A DNA stretch of 64,000 nt from Aquirhabdus parva. Its GTDB lineage: Bacteria; Pseudomonadota; Gammaproteobacteria; Pseudomonadales; Moraxellaceae. Position 1 is the stretch's first letter. Each line of letters starts with the position of its first letter. This document shows, piece after piece, positions 9,156 to 18,066 of the stretch. The position numbers were made by a program, and so were the translations under genes. Location: positions 62,001 through 126,000 of the forward strand of contig NZ_CP031222.1 in assembly GCF_003351745.1 (NCBI RefSeq), in the 5' to 3' direction. The notes beneath the pieces are model-generated. The model was not told where the DNA came from, made no database searches, and saw nothing but the letters and a program-made list of their open reading frames with translations.

Positions 9156-10343
9156 ATGCCTAAATTTCATGCTCAAATCGTCACGCCAACCGGATTACGT
9201 GAAACCCGTACATTAGAAGCGGATAGTAGAGACACGATTCAGCAGCAATTGGTCGCTGAGGGCGTATTGGTGATCTCGATTAAGAATGCCGAGCCCTTAA
9301 ATCAGTTTCAGCCCCGCCAACGTTTTGACACCGTCGTTTTTGTACATGAGCTGAAAACACTGCTGGAGTCGGGATTATCTTTAACTGAAAGTTTTGATGT
9401 TCTGCTGGATCACCGTCGTCAATCCATTGAGTTTGACACTCTAACCCGCATCCGACAGCATTTGAATGAAGGTCTGTCACTGTCACAAACCATGATGTTA
9501 TATCCGCAGCATTTCCCTGCACTTCTGGTCGCGAGTATTGCTGCCAGTGAGCGCAATGGTACCTTGGTTGCTGCGCTCGTGAGTTATATTGCGTATGACG
9601 AGCGAATTTCTGCGCTGCGCAGTAAGATTTATAACGCATCTTTATATCCCATCTTGCTGGTTGGGATTGCGATGTTGGTCATGTTATTTTTGCTCATGTA
9701 TCTCGTCCCCAGATTTGGTGCGATTTATGATGGGGTTGACATGAAGTTGCCATGGGCATCGCGCATCATGCTGGATCTCGGGTCTTGGCTTGGCCACTAT
9801 CGTTGGCTGGTCTTGGCTGCGATTGCTGTTGGCATGGTATGGATTGTGCGCTTCATCATGCGCCATGGACCAGAAGAGAGTCTGATGTTGGTGCTTTCAC
9901 GATTTGGACCATTACGACGTCGATTACATATTGTTTTTCTGTCTCGTTTTTATCGGGCATTAGGTTTACTACTGGAAGCTGGTGCTTCGGTGATGCAAGC
10001 CTTGGATATGGCAGGCAGTATGCTGGATAGCAATGGACGTCTACAATTACAAGAAGCTAAAAGCCGGATATTACAAGGACAAGGTTTAAGTGAGGCATTG
10101 CATCGCGCAGGGCTTACCACCGCGGTCTCCGCACGATTATTGGCCGCAGGGGATCAAAATGGTGAGGCGGTCAATATGTTGAGGCAATCAGCTGACTTCC
10201 ATGACTTAGACCTGACACGGTTTATTGAACAGTTCTCGCGTCTGTTGGAACCCGTCCTCATGATGGCGATCGGTTTATTTATTGGGTTGATTGTCGTTTT
10301 ACTGTATTTACCGATTTTTCAACTCGCGAGTGGATTGCAATGA
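9156..10343 (+). CDS. gspF: Type II secretion inner-membrane platform protein GspF
   Basis: The 395-residue protein has two repeated GspF (T2SSF) cytoplasmic domains at about 60-180 and 262-385. Hydrophobic segments lie near 162-186, 204-226 and 370-392. The L-L-x-S-G-L-S-L-x-E-S-F motif early in the first repeat and L-L-x-A-G-A-S-V in the second match the family, which anchors the assembly ATPase to the membrane. The length is close to the usual ~400. Its stop overlaps the start of the ATPase gene as ATGA, so the two are translationally coupled. Confidence 0.92.
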   Translation: MPKFHAQIVTPTGLRETRTLEADSRDTIQQQLVAEGVLVISIKNAEPLNQFQPRQRFDTVVFVHELKTLLESGLSLTESFDVLLDHRRQSIEFDTLTRIRQHLNEGLSLSQTMMLYPQHFPALLVASIAASERNGTLVAALVSYIAYDERISALRSKIYNASLYPILLVGIAMLVMLFLLMYLVPRFGAIYDGVDMKLPWASRIMLDLGSWLGHYRWLVLAAIAVGMVWIVRFIMRHGPEESLMLVLSRFGPLRRRLHIVFLSRFYRALGLLLEAGASVMQALDMAGSMLDSNGRLQLQEAKSRILQGQGLSEALHRAGLTTAVSARLLAAGDQNGEAVNMLRQSADFHDLDLTRFIEQFSRLLEPVLMMAIGLFIGLIVVLLYLPIFQLASGLQ

Positions 10344-11854
10344 GCTACTCAACACGTTGGTTTAGCACAGCCGATTTATTGGCAGTCGTGAGCAATTTCA
10401 CGTTCATTGACCGTCAAACCGCTATCCATCAATTATGCGTCGCTGTACGTTTTGATGAGCAGGATTGGGTTATTTTTGGTCGGATACCCACAGAGCATGA
10501 TTTGAGCTGGATCAGCTATCTGACGGATCAGCCTTTTCAAGTTGGTCAGGTCCAGCCTGAGGCAATGCTGAGTTTTATGGCTCTGCTGAATGGTCAACAA
10601 AATAATCTCCCCAATCAAAAGACCGGGCATTCGCAGAACCATATTTCCGAACAGTCCTTGGTTGAAGAAGATAGCCAGATTATTCGGGTGGTCAATACCG
10701 CCATTTTTGATGCCTACCATAAAGGTGCCAGCGATATTCATTTTGAAAACAATCCTGAAGGATTGGTGATCAAATGTCGTATTGACGGTGTCCTTGTGGA
10801 GACTGGGAAACTGTACGAACGTACTTCTGCAGAGCACGTGATTTCAAGACTGAAGGTATTGGCAGAGCTAGATATTGCCGAGCGCAGAATCCCTCAGGAT
10901 GGTCGATTGAGTATTCAGATCCAAGGCCGTGACATAGATTTGCGTATTTCGATCATGCCTGGGCTACATGGTGAGGATGCTGTCCTGCGGATATTGGATA
11001 AACAATCCTTAACGCAAGGGGATGAGCCGCTATCTCTTGAGCTCCTTGGTTTTGATGTGGCGACAATGGTTGCGATTCGTAAACTTGCCAGACAGCCTTA
11101 CGGTATGTTGCTGGTGACAGGGCCGACGGGTTCAGGAAAGACGACCACGCTGTATGCACTACTCAATGAACATCACACGGGGCAGCAAAAGATCATTACG
11201 ATTGAGGATCCTGTTGAATATCAACTAAAAGGCACATTACAAATCCCTGTGAATGAGCGTAAGGGGTTAACGTTTGCACGAGGTTTACGCTCTATTTTAC
11301 GTCATGACCCCGATACAATTTTGGTCGGTGAGATTCGAGATCGAGAAACTGCCGATATCGCGGTACAAGCAGCATTAACTGGCCATTTGGTCTATACCTC
11401 GGTCCATGCTAACCATTCTTTGGATGTGATCGGTCGTTTCAGGCATATGGAAATTGATCTTTTTGGTTTTGTCAGTAGTTTAAATGGCATCGTGGCTCAA
11501 CGTTTGATCCGCTTGAATTGCACGCATTGTAGCGAACCTACCCAGCCTGATCGTGATCTCATACATTTTTCAGGGATAACCTTGGAGCAGGCTGAAGGAT
11601 TCCATTTTCAAGAAGGGAAGGGCTGTGATGAGTGTCAGGGCACAGGGTATCGGGGGCGTCAGGCGATCGCTGAGGTATTGGTGATTAATGATGCGGTGCG
11701 TGAAATGCTGATTTTACAGGAGCCTATTAGTCGTATTCGAGAATACTTACTTCAAAGCGGTATGTTTTTCCTACGCCAGCAGGCTTTGGCTGTTGTAGCA
11801 GAGGGACGTTCTACACTACAAGAAATTAATAGAGTCACATTTGTTCAGCAGTAA
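10340..11854 (+). CDS. gspE: Type II secretion assembly ATPase GspE
   Basis: A 504-residue PilB/GspE-family hexameric ATPase. It has Walker A G-P-T-G-S-G-K-T-T-T (~260-269), the His box T-S-V-H-A-N, Walker B I-L-V-G-E-I-R-D (~326) and a tetracysteine zinc site with C-x-x-C near 394/397 and C-x-x-C near 428/431. The C-terminal half is standard. The first ~130 residues are divergent from GspE N1 domains, which may reflect pairing with a PilM-like protein instead of a classical GspL. It ends the plus-strand operon, facing the convergent secretion operon. Confidence 0.92.
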   Translation: MSYSTRWFSTADLLAVVSNFTFIDRQTAIHQLCVAVRFDEQDWVIFGRIPTEHDLSWISYLTDQPFQVGQVQPEAMLSFMALLNGQQNNLPNQKTGHSQNHISEQSLVEEDSQIIRVVNTAIFDAYHKGASDIHFENNPEGLVIKCRIDGVLVETGKLYERTSAEHVISRLKVLAELDIAERRIPQDGRLSIQIQGRDIDLRISIMPGLHGEDAVLRILDKQSLTQGDEPLSLELLGFDVATMVAIRKLARQPYGMLLVTGPTGSGKTTTLYALLNEHHTGQQKIITIEDPVEYQLKGTLQIPVNERKGLTFARGLRSILRHDPDTILVGEIRDRETADIAVQAALTGHLVYTSVHANHSLDVIGRFRHMEIDLFGFVSSLNGIVAQRLIRLNCTHCSEPTQPDRDLIHFSGITLEQAEGFHFQEGKGCDECQGTGYRGRQAIAEVLVINDAVREMLILQEPISRIREYLLQSGMFFLRQQALAVVAEGRSTLQEINRVTFVQQ

Positions 11855-11923
11855 TTTTTTAATTTATATTAGGAGATTGAAAGTGTTAAAAAAATCTTTT
11901 TTATGAACGCAATGATGATTGAT

Positions 11924-12469
11924 CTACTGCTTCAGCGGCGATGAAAGGGTATCGGTTTGAAGCGGATTTTGGGTATCGATGAGAGCCATAAATTTCCAAT
12001 CACTGTAATGGGCGGCTTGTTCAAAGTCTTTCATTTCTGCAGCGAAATGTTTTTGTTTGACGGGTTTCTGATTGGAAGCGCTGAATACGCCTACAATTCT
12101 CCCATCTGCATCACGAAGGACTTGAAAAGGTTCTCCTGTCACAGGGTCTAAATCCAGTTTGCGGATATAGCGATGAAAGCGTAATGATCGTGGGTCATTT
12201 AATAAGTCTTTTAATTCATTAGGATAAATTTTTAGATTACCTTGGGAGTTTTGATAATACTGACCGAGAGCAATTTGGTAGGTATGTCCAATACGTAGTA
12301 GCTCCGCTTCTTTTGTCCTCTTTGCAACCATTGCATAATCTTCAGCCCAACGCCCCAAGCCTAGTGCCAATAATGTGATCGCTAACAGGAGCCATATATA
12401 GGCAAATCCCTGCTGCTTCCCAAGCTTGGTTACTACAAATTGAGGTCGCTTGAAATCACCATTGTGCAT
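11924..12469 (-). CDS. Minor pseudopilin lacking Glu5 (possible GspK-role tip subunit)
   Basis: The 181-residue protein (start at the ATG at 12469, overlapping the previous gene by 14 bp) has a positively charged leader and a prepilin-like junction Q-Q-G|F-A-Y-I-W, then a hydrophobic helix (L-L-L-A-I-T-L-L-A-L-G-L). Position +5 is Trp instead of Glu. Among type II pseudopilins, loss of Glu5 is characteristic of GspK, the tip subunit, but this protein is much shorter than GspK (~300). The soluble part contains L-D-L-D-P-V-T-G-E-P-F, typical of GspG-like periplasmic folds. It is the last gene of the minus-strand operon. A longer upstream start is possible but would extend further into the previous gene. 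Confidence 0.7.
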   Translation of the reverse strand: MHNGDFKRPQFVVTKLGKQQGFAYIWLLLAITLLALGLGRWAEDYAMVAKRTKEAELLRIGHTYQIALGQYYQNSQGNLKIYPNELKDLLNDPRSLRFHRYIRKLDLDPVTGEPFQVLRDADGRIVGVFSASNQKPVKQKHFAAEMKDFEQAAHYSDWKFMALIDTQNPLQTDTLSSPLKQ

Positions 12470-12899
12470 AAGGTATGCCATTGCGACCAACCCCTTGAGA
12501 TGTAGATTTGACATCATAAATCCCGGGCTTACCTTCTTCATCTTGCATGATGATTTGCCAATTTGCATGATTAAGCGGTACTGCTGGTTTGATGGGTTTG
12601 ACCGCTGCATTTGTTTGGGTTGCTGACGGTGACGGTATCATTGGATCTAGGGGGATGGATCTTAAGTAATGTGCCTCGATCAAGAGATCCAGTGTGGCTG
12701 GATATGTCCCTTTGTCGGCATGGTATTGATCGATCACACGACGAATAGTTGCCAAATTTTGGCGCAATACCGTTTCCTTGCCTACTTCAACTTGCTCAAG
12801 GTAGCGAGGGGTCACAATGGATAATAACAAAGCAATCACTGATAGAACAACGAGAAGCTCTACGATTGTAAAACCTGATTTAGTTCTCAATATTACCAT
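12456..12899 (-). CDS. Minor pseudopilin (GspG/H-like)
   Basis: A 147-residue protein with the prepilin site S-G|F-T-I-V-E (Glu at +5) and a hydrophobic helix L-V-V-L-S-V-I-A-L-L-L. A short GspG-like domain follows, with Y-H-A-D-K-G-T-Y-P and I-P-L-D-P motifs, a Pro/Ala-rich insertion and a C-terminus G-R-N-G-I-P-Y-A-Q-W. That end closely resembles the neighbouring pseudopilin's G-T-N-G-I-A-Y-K-E-W, so the two are probably tandem paralogues. It overlaps the upstream pseudopilin gene by 7 bp. The function is inferred from the family: a subunit of the periplasmic pseudopilus. Confidence 0.82.
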   Translation of the reverse strand: MVILRTKSGFTIVELLVVLSVIALLLSIVTPRYLEQVEVGKETVLRQNLATIRRVIDQYHADKGTYPATLDLLIEAHYLRSIPLDPMIPSPSATQTNAAVKPIKPAVPLNHANWQIIMQDEEGKPGIYDVKSTSQGVGRNGIPYAQW

Positions 12900-13390
12900 T
12901 CCTTATATGCGATACCATTCGTACCGATCTGATTTGATAATGAGTAAATGTCGTAAATATCACCTGCTGGTTGGGAGGGATCAATTATTAAGTTCGCATT
13001 ATATGATCGTTTTCCCCAAGTATCTTCAGGCTTAACAGTGTTATCAGGAAAAAAAGGATCTCGAGGAATGCGTCTTAAAAAGTGTATAGGTGGAGCTTTA
13101 CTATTTGGCTCTGTGACAGCCAATAAGGTGGTTAATTGTAGTGGATAGCCATCAACAGATTGAAGAGAAGGGGGGATTTTTCCTTTTGCGCTTTCTTCTT
13201 TAAATTGATCGAGAGCTTGTCTGATCTCAAGGAGTGCATGGCGCAACTCTTGCTCTTTTTGCTGACGGGATAGCAAATCAGAAATGGGTAAAACGACTGA
13301 TGCCAATAAAGCCAGTAATGATAGCGTGACGAGCAGTTCTACAAAAGTAAACCCGCGTTTAGCGGACCACGGTGATGGGCTTATGTTCAT
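12893..13390 (-). CDS. Minor pseudopilin (GspG/H-like)
   Basis: The 165-residue protein has a leader S-A-K-R-G|F-T-F-V-E with Glu at +5, a helix L-V-T-L-S-L-L-A-L-L-A-S-V-V-L-P, and a soluble domain with R-I-P-R-D-P-F-F-P-D and a G-D-I-Y-D-I-Y-S-L-S tail. Together with the next gene it shares the N-G-I-A/P-Y-x-x-W ending. The coding region starts inside the 3' end of the secretin gene (32-bp overlap), an arrangement that implies tight co-translation. Confidence 0.82.
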   Translation of the reverse strand: MNISPSPWSAKRGFTFVELLVTLSLLALLASVVLPISDLLSRQQKEQELRHALLEIRQALDQFKEESAKGKIPPSLQSVDGYPLQLTTLLAVTEPNSKAPPIHFLRRIPRDPFFPDNTVKPEDTWGKRSYNANLIIDPSQPAGDIYDIYSLSNQIGTNGIAYKEW

Positions 13391-15686
13391 CTAAGCTAAA
13401 TCCTTGAGGTTGCTGACCATCGCGTAATTGAATGCTACCTCGACTTAATATGAGTTCGGAGGAAGGGGCATCTTTAGCTACTTTAAAGGTGATCAATGCC
13501 GCAGTTCCCTGATGTACTGCTGTTTTCCCAAAAGTGAAACGAATCCCTTTTTCTATAGCCTGCTGGTCAAATTTATTGGACGGTGCAATCAAGACAGCGC
13601 GGACTAATTCTAATGATTTATCGTGTAGAAGGTCGAAGCTCATAGATTCATATGCTGGTCCTGTTTGTAGTAACGCTACCGTAAAATCCTGACCCGGCGT
13701 AACATGTGTTGGACCATTAAGCTGAATCTGCATCTGAGGGCTGCCAGAACCCCCTTGATTAAGACTAATATCGGCCATACCCATGGCTGGAGATGTTGTT
13801 TCGGCAGGGATAGCAGTCGGTGTTACATCTGTATCATGATCGGATGGTGTGGTATCGGCACTCTGTGGGGCTGCTTCCGTGGCCGTAGCAATGTTGGTTG
13901 TGTTATCTGGCTTAGCTCGATAATCCGATGATTCACTCAGTCGCAATGGATGTGTGGATACTTGTACACCAGTTCCTGATGAGAACTCTTGGACATGTGC
14001 CGCTGGTAGGGCAAAGGGTCTCACGATATGTGGTGTGATCAACAGAACAATTTCACTTTTGGTACTACTATCCGTTGTGTTTGAAAATAATCGTCCTAAA
14101 AACGGAATTTTTCCAAGTCCAGGCAAATGAGTTGCATTTGTTTGACTATCATCCCTGATTAATCCGGCCAACATTTGTGTTTCACCATCTTGCAGTTGCA
14201 GAGTCGTCGCGGCATTTCGTGTTCCGATCTGATAGGCCACGAGTCCAGTACTGGATCTGATTTCTTTGGCGATATTACTGACCTCAAGTTTAATACCAAT
14301 AGTCACTTGCCGATCTTTGTTTACCTCGGGTTCGACATCCAGTTTTAAACCTACGTCTAGGTAATTAATCGATTCAGAAACTGAGCCGGAGGTTAGGTTA
14401 GATGTTGTCGTGATAACAGGTACTTTATCACCAATCAGAATATTGGCTTTTTCTTTACTTTTAACACGGATGCGGGGGTTAGCCAGTAAATTAGTTTCGG
14501 CACTGGTCTGCTTAAAGTTCAATGTTGCCAAGGGATCTGCAACAACTAAGCTTAAATTATCCCGAGTCATACTCTTAATTTGATTAATCGTGTATTGTCC
14601 TACCTGTCCAGCCCCAGTGAGTGCTCGGACACCAATTTGATTAGGGAAATCAATACCTAACCCTAGCAGCTTATCTCGATTAACTTCTAGAATTTCAACA
14701 TCTAGAATGACTTCCGGCACTGGCAGGTCATAAGCCTGTAAAAGCAAATCGATGCTATCTAATACATCTTGCGTATCCCGAACAATCAACATTCTTAAAC
14801 GTTCATCAAAAAACATAGCCTTAGGCGCATATAGAATTTTGATCATGTCTTGAGTTTTTTGTACATCAGCAGAAGCAAGATAGAAGGATCGGGTTAGGAG
14901 TTCATCATAGTTTTTATGTTTTTCAGAAGAGTCGCTATAAATTAAAAATGTATTTGCATTTAATATCTTATAACTAAGACCGGAAGTTTTCATGATGAAT
15001 CGCAAAGCTTCTTGTACTGTCGTATCTTTAGCATGAATGGTTGTTTTAATGTCATCTGTACGGACATCTTTGTCCATTATAAAATTGATGCCCGAAGATT
15101 GCGCTAGTAACTCCAGAACTGCTTGTACGCTTGCTGATCTAAACTCAAGAGATACTCTTTTATTCAGTTTTGGAGTCACGGAAGGGTCATATGTCGATTG
15201 CCTATTTTGATCTCGCTCAATATCAAAACGCAATTTTCTAGCGACAGAATCATTGGGCGCTGTTCTCAATACTTCTTTAAGAATATGTAGCGCTTGATCT
15301 TTATGGCCTTGTTTCAGCTCTGATTTAGCAAGTTCTGTCAGTGAAGAAATTTGATCCATTTCTTCAATTTTTTTTAGTCCTTCTGCCGCAGCAGAATTCA
15401 TATGATCCGTTCGTAATGCTTGTTGAAAAGCATCTTTAGCGCTGACGATGTCACCTTGTTGTTTTGCCTGATTTGCAGCCGTAATTCGCTCATTAGTGAA
15501 ACGTTCTTTTTGATAGATATAAGACGTACGATCTTCCAAACTCTTTGCGTTTTGCAGTTTTTCTAATTGCTGCATTTTTTGTTCGGTGGTGATAGGTGCT
15601 GTGTTACACGCACTTAGGCTCAACATACTGAGTAAGATTAGACCGCGGGAGTTTAATATAAAAAAACGCATTAATAGCTTACTCAT
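13359..15686 (-). CDS. gspD: Secretin (GspD-like) lipoprotein with TPR and C-terminal cohesin-like domain
   Basis: The 775-residue protein starts at the ATG at 15686, giving a lipoprotein signal with L-S-L-S-A-C (Cys27). Residues ~50-160 form helical TPR-like repeats, ~185-260 resemble the N0/STN domain, and ~345-580 the secretin core (V-I-L-D-V-E-I-L-E-V, P-x-L-G-K-I-P-x-L-G-x-L-F and a V-L-L-I-T-P-H-I-V end). After a Thr/Ala/Pro-rich linker a cohesin-like beta domain (~655-775) closes the protein. A self-lipidated secretin can reach the outer membrane without a separate pilotin. TPR plus cohesin is not the architecture of classical GspD or PilQ. It lies between the PilP-like gene (8-bp overlap) and the pseudopilins. 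Confidence 0.88.
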   Translation of the reverse strand: MSKLLMRFFILNSRGLILLSMLSLSACNTAPITTEQKMQQLEKLQNAKSLEDRTSYIYQKERFTNERITAANQAKQQGDIVSAKDAFQQALRTDHMNSAAAEGLKKIEEMDQISSLTELAKSELKQGHKDQALHILKEVLRTAPNDSVARKLRFDIERDQNRQSTYDPSVTPKLNKRVSLEFRSASVQAVLELLAQSSGINFIMDKDVRTDDIKTTIHAKDTTVQEALRFIMKTSGLSYKILNANTFLIYSDSSEKHKNYDELLTRSFYLASADVQKTQDMIKILYAPKAMFFDERLRMLIVRDTQDVLDSIDLLLQAYDLPVPEVILDVEILEVNRDKLLGLGIDFPNQIGVRALTGAGQVGQYTINQIKSMTRDNLSLVVADPLATLNFKQTSAETNLLANPRIRVKSKEKANILIGDKVPVITTTSNLTSGSVSESINYLDVGLKLDVEPEVNKDRQVTIGIKLEVSNIAKEIRSSTGLVAYQIGTRNAATTLQLQDGETQMLAGLIRDDSQTNATHLPGLGKIPFLGRLFSNTTDSSTKSEIVLLITPHIVRPFALPAAHVQEFSSGTGVQVSTHPLRLSESSDYRAKPDNTTNIATATEAAPQSADTTPSDHDTDVTPTAIPAETTSPAMGMADISLNQGGSGSPQMQIQLNGPTHVTPGQDFTVALLQTGPAYESMSFDLLHDKSLELVRAVLIAPSNKFDQQAIEKGIRFTFGKTAVHQGTAALITFKVAKDAPSSELILSRGSIQLRDGQQPQGFSLDEHKPITVVR

Positions 15687-16239
15687 GATCTTTAGGTATC
15701 GAGATAATTTGGTGAGTTGGAACATACTGTATGCGGACTTGCTGGGCATCCATGCTTATTAATTGCCAAGACCCGTCATAGATACGCCCTGGTAGCATGG
15801 CGATGGGATCGTCGTCGATCTTTAAGAAGACTTGGGTTTGCCCCTTTTCCGTAATTTGCCCCAAATATGTAATTCGTGCTGGCGGTGAAGTGCGAGGTGG
15901 TGGACTCGGTGGCGGAGTATAGGGGGGGAGCGGTGTAGTAATGAGCTTGATCGGATGCCTTTTTATGACGGGTGGCTTTTTTAAGGGCGCCACATCATTT
16001 TTTGGAGAGATGGCTGGTAAATTCCAACTATTTAGATCGAAGTTACTGATAGGTGATTGTAGGTCATTCTTATTATCTTGCTGTGACATCGATAATTGTG
16101 GGATATCCATCGGTTCAAAGATTTGGGGTGTTGATTGCATAAGTGACCAAGTTCCAAAAACGATGACGATGCCCACCAATAAGAGAAGTCGGTTTTGCTC
16201 TAATTTCGACTTTTTTTTGAACCATGTAAAATCAATCAT
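15679..16239 (-). CDS. PilP/GspC-like inner-membrane to secretin linker protein
   Basis: A 186-residue bitopic protein with a lysine-rich N-terminus, one transmembrane helix (~18-35: L-L-L-L-V-G-I-V-I-V-F-G), a Pro-rich periplasmic linker around 85-120 and a C-terminal beta domain. The core motif I-T-Y-L-G-Q-I followed by L-P-G-R-I-Y-D-G-S-W-Q-L resembles the PilP/GspC homology region, which contacts the secretin N0 domain. Overlaps with both neighbours (4 and 8 bp) place it in the operon. The family assignment is by topology and motif, so moderately sure. Confidence 0.72.
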   Translation of the reverse strand: MIDFTWFKKKSKLEQNRLLLLVGIVIVFGTWSLMQSTPQIFEPMDIPQLSMSQQDNKNDLQSPISNFDLNSWNLPAISPKNDVAPLKKPPVIKRHPIKLITTPLPPYTPPPSPPPRTSPPARITYLGQITEKGQTQVFLKIDDDPIAMLPGRIYDGSWQLISMDAQQVRIQYVPTHQIISIPKDHE

Positions 16240-16790
16240 GTGCCAGTCTCCATGACAAATGTGACATCGATCATATTGGTCTGGCTATTTCTTTGAATCG
16301 CAATTTCATAGATGCGAACTGGTCGGAAATCATGTGGAATAGTCGGTTGTAGGTCATCCAGAAACTCTCGAGTAGCAAGCCACTCGCCACGAAAAACGCA
16401 TCGATGACGAATCGCACCTTGATCATGGTTAGTTTGTTGATATTCGACAAGATGGAGATTACGCTGTGCGGCGAGTGCTAATAATGCTTCATAAGACAAT
16501 GGGGGAAGATTATTTAGCTGACTCGATGGAAGAAATGTCTTTGGCTTTACGAGATCATAATGCACTTTAAAGTGCTCTAATCGGTTGATCTCATGTTCGA
16601 TATCCATTTGCTCAAGATGATATTGAGGAATAACCCATAGCCAGATTCCAAGTATCCAGATAAGTGATGTAGTCAGAATAATATGCCATAGCGTCATTCT
16701 AGATAGAACACTATTCGTTTGCCATGAAATATACTGAAGCATTTTGCGATCGAGTTTGATTCGATTAAGCCGTATTGTCAGCCAGTTCAT
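16236..16790 (-). CDS. PilO/GspM-like assembly protein
   Basis: A 184-residue protein with a ~45-residue N-terminal cytoplasmic tail, one membrane helix (~34-54, I-I-L-T-T-S-L-I-W-I-L-G-I-W-L-W), a short coiled region and a ferredoxin-like periplasmic part. Sequence similarity is weak. The call rests on topology, size and operon position between PilN-like and PilP-like genes. In type IV pilus and type II systems PilN/PilO or GspL/GspM dimers form the periplasmic alignment ring. Confidence 0.65.
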   Translation of the reverse strand: MNWLTIRLNRIKLDRKMLQYISWQTNSVLSRMTLWHIILTTSLIWILGIWLWVIPQYHLEQMDIEHEINRLEHFKVHYDLVKPKTFLPSSQLNNLPPLSYEALLALAAQRNLHLVEYQQTNHDQGAIRHRCVFRGEWLATREFLDDLQPTIPHDFRPVRIYEIAIQRNSQTNMIDVTFVMETGT

Positions 16791-17257
16791 GCCGCACCCT
16801 GCTGAATGGTAAAGCGGACCTGCCCTTGCTCATCGACAGAAACTTGTTGTATGTGCAACATTAAGCCTTGTTGCTGGGCATTATTAATGAAAATACCAAT
16901 AGCCAATGCGGATGGCGCTATCCCTTCAACTTGTAAAAGGTTTTTTTGATCAAGCTGGATGTGGTTGAATAAAACTTCTGGAGTGCGAGCTCTCAGTAGA
17001 TTATCAAGTAAGTTCAATTGCACCACACTGTCTTTCTGTTGAGTACTGGGCGAGGGAATTACTTTGAGTTTATCTAGAGTAATTTGGATATTGCTTTGTT
17101 CCGCAATCAGTTGTGCTCTCAATTGTTGAGTTTTATATTGCGTCCAAATGTAGAATAATAAAGTTGAAATACAACAGCCTATTACTAGTAGAAACAAGAT
17201 CTTAAAGGTGGTCGTTTTCGGAGGGCTTTGGAGCGCGACGAGTCGAATTTTTCTCAT
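16787..17257 (-). CDS. PilN/GspL C-terminal-like assembly protein
   Basis: The 156-residue protein has a basic N-terminus, one transmembrane helix (~18-38), a coiled segment around 40-70 and a small ferredoxin-like periplasmic domain. This is the standard PilN shape. Start and stop overlap the adjacent genes by four bases on both sides. Assignment is by topology and gene order (M-N-O-P-secretin). Confidence 0.65.
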   Translation of the reverse strand: MRKIRLVALQSPPKTTTFKILFLLVIGCCISTLLFYIWTQYKTQQLRAQLIAEQSNIQITLDKLKVIPSPSTQQKDSVVQLNLLDNLLRARTPEVLFNHIQLDQKNLLQVEGIAPSALAIGIFINNAQQQGLMLHIQQVSVDEQGQVRFTIQQGAA

Positions 17258-18024
17258 AATCGTTCTGACTCTTTACGCATAAAGTTCAATGAGTGCCTTG
17301 GATCATATTGATGCCATTCTGATGATTGATTTAAGCCAAAACTTCGATACATGGTTAAAGATGGTTGTCCGACATCAAAACTTAAAAAATTTTGTGCTGT
17401 GCTATCAAAGCCCTTGGGTAATGCAAAGATACCCGTTGGATAGCCTTGATCATGATTAATTCGGAAACATCGCTCATCTTCATAAAATAAAATAGGCTCG
17501 GTAGGCAACAATACTTTTAAATATTCCCAGACACACAATACTGAAGGCAACACATCGACAACATGTAGAGTTGATTTACACTTTTCAAGTGATTGATGAA
17601 GTGCTTTAGGCAAGGCAATAATGATGCATGGTTGATCAAAGATTATTTGATCAGAGATAAAATCAAATTGCTGTATGTCAAAACCAGGGTACTTTTGCTT
17701 GAATAATTGTGCAAATAGGAATTGTTGAATATTTTCATCCGGCCATTGTTGCTGGGGTGCTAAAAGTGCGAATCGTGTACTACTGCTGGCAAAAGTGAGC
17801 GAGATGGGTAATGTCGATAAATGATTGACGCGGAGATAGTCAATCAGTTGTTCTTCCCAATTTTGTTGGTTTAATCCAATTTCAAGTTCAAGCGCATTGA
17901 TGACCTGCATATTTGCAATCATGAGTATGGCAATATCATCCGAACCACAATAAATATAGAGTTTTTTTTGCGCTGCGTAGCCTGTCTTGAGACAGGAAAG
18001 TGCTGTCCAAAATTTACGCAACAT
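17254..18024 (-). CDS. PilM-like (GspL cytoplasmic domain) actin-fold protein
   Basis: A 256-residue soluble protein without signal peptide or membrane segment. It starts the M-N-O-P-like series and is shorter than PilM (~350). Segments L-Y-I-Y-C-G-S-D-D-I-A and F-L-S-F-D-V-G-Q-P-S are compatible with the actin-like fold of PilM/GspL, but clear nucleotide-binding motifs are missing, so it may be a degenerate member that only links the ATPase to the membrane ring. In PilM systems this protein binds the N-terminal tail of PilN. The function is inferred from position. Confidence 0.6.
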   Translation of the reverse strand: MLRKFWTALSCLKTGYAAQKKLYIYCGSDDIAILMIANMQVINALELEIGLNQQNWEEQLIDYLRVNHLSTLPISLTFASSSTRFALLAPQQQWPDENIQQFLFAQLFKQKYPGFDIQQFDFISDQIIFDQPCIIIALPKALHQSLEKCKSTLHVVDVLPSVLCVWEYLKVLLPTEPILFYEDERCFRINHDQGYPTGIFALPKGFDSTAQNFLSFDVGQPSLTMYRSFGLNQSSEWHQYDPRHSLNFMRKESERL

Positions 18025-18066
18025 GATTATGTGTCCAAAAGCGTGGATGGGTAGTCATGAAACCGT

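Noticed and set aside
11855..11923. Very short frame (GTG at 11883, seven codons) behind AGGAG
   Set aside because: It is too short to support as a gene; at most a relic of a lost signal peptide, and chance cannot be excluded.
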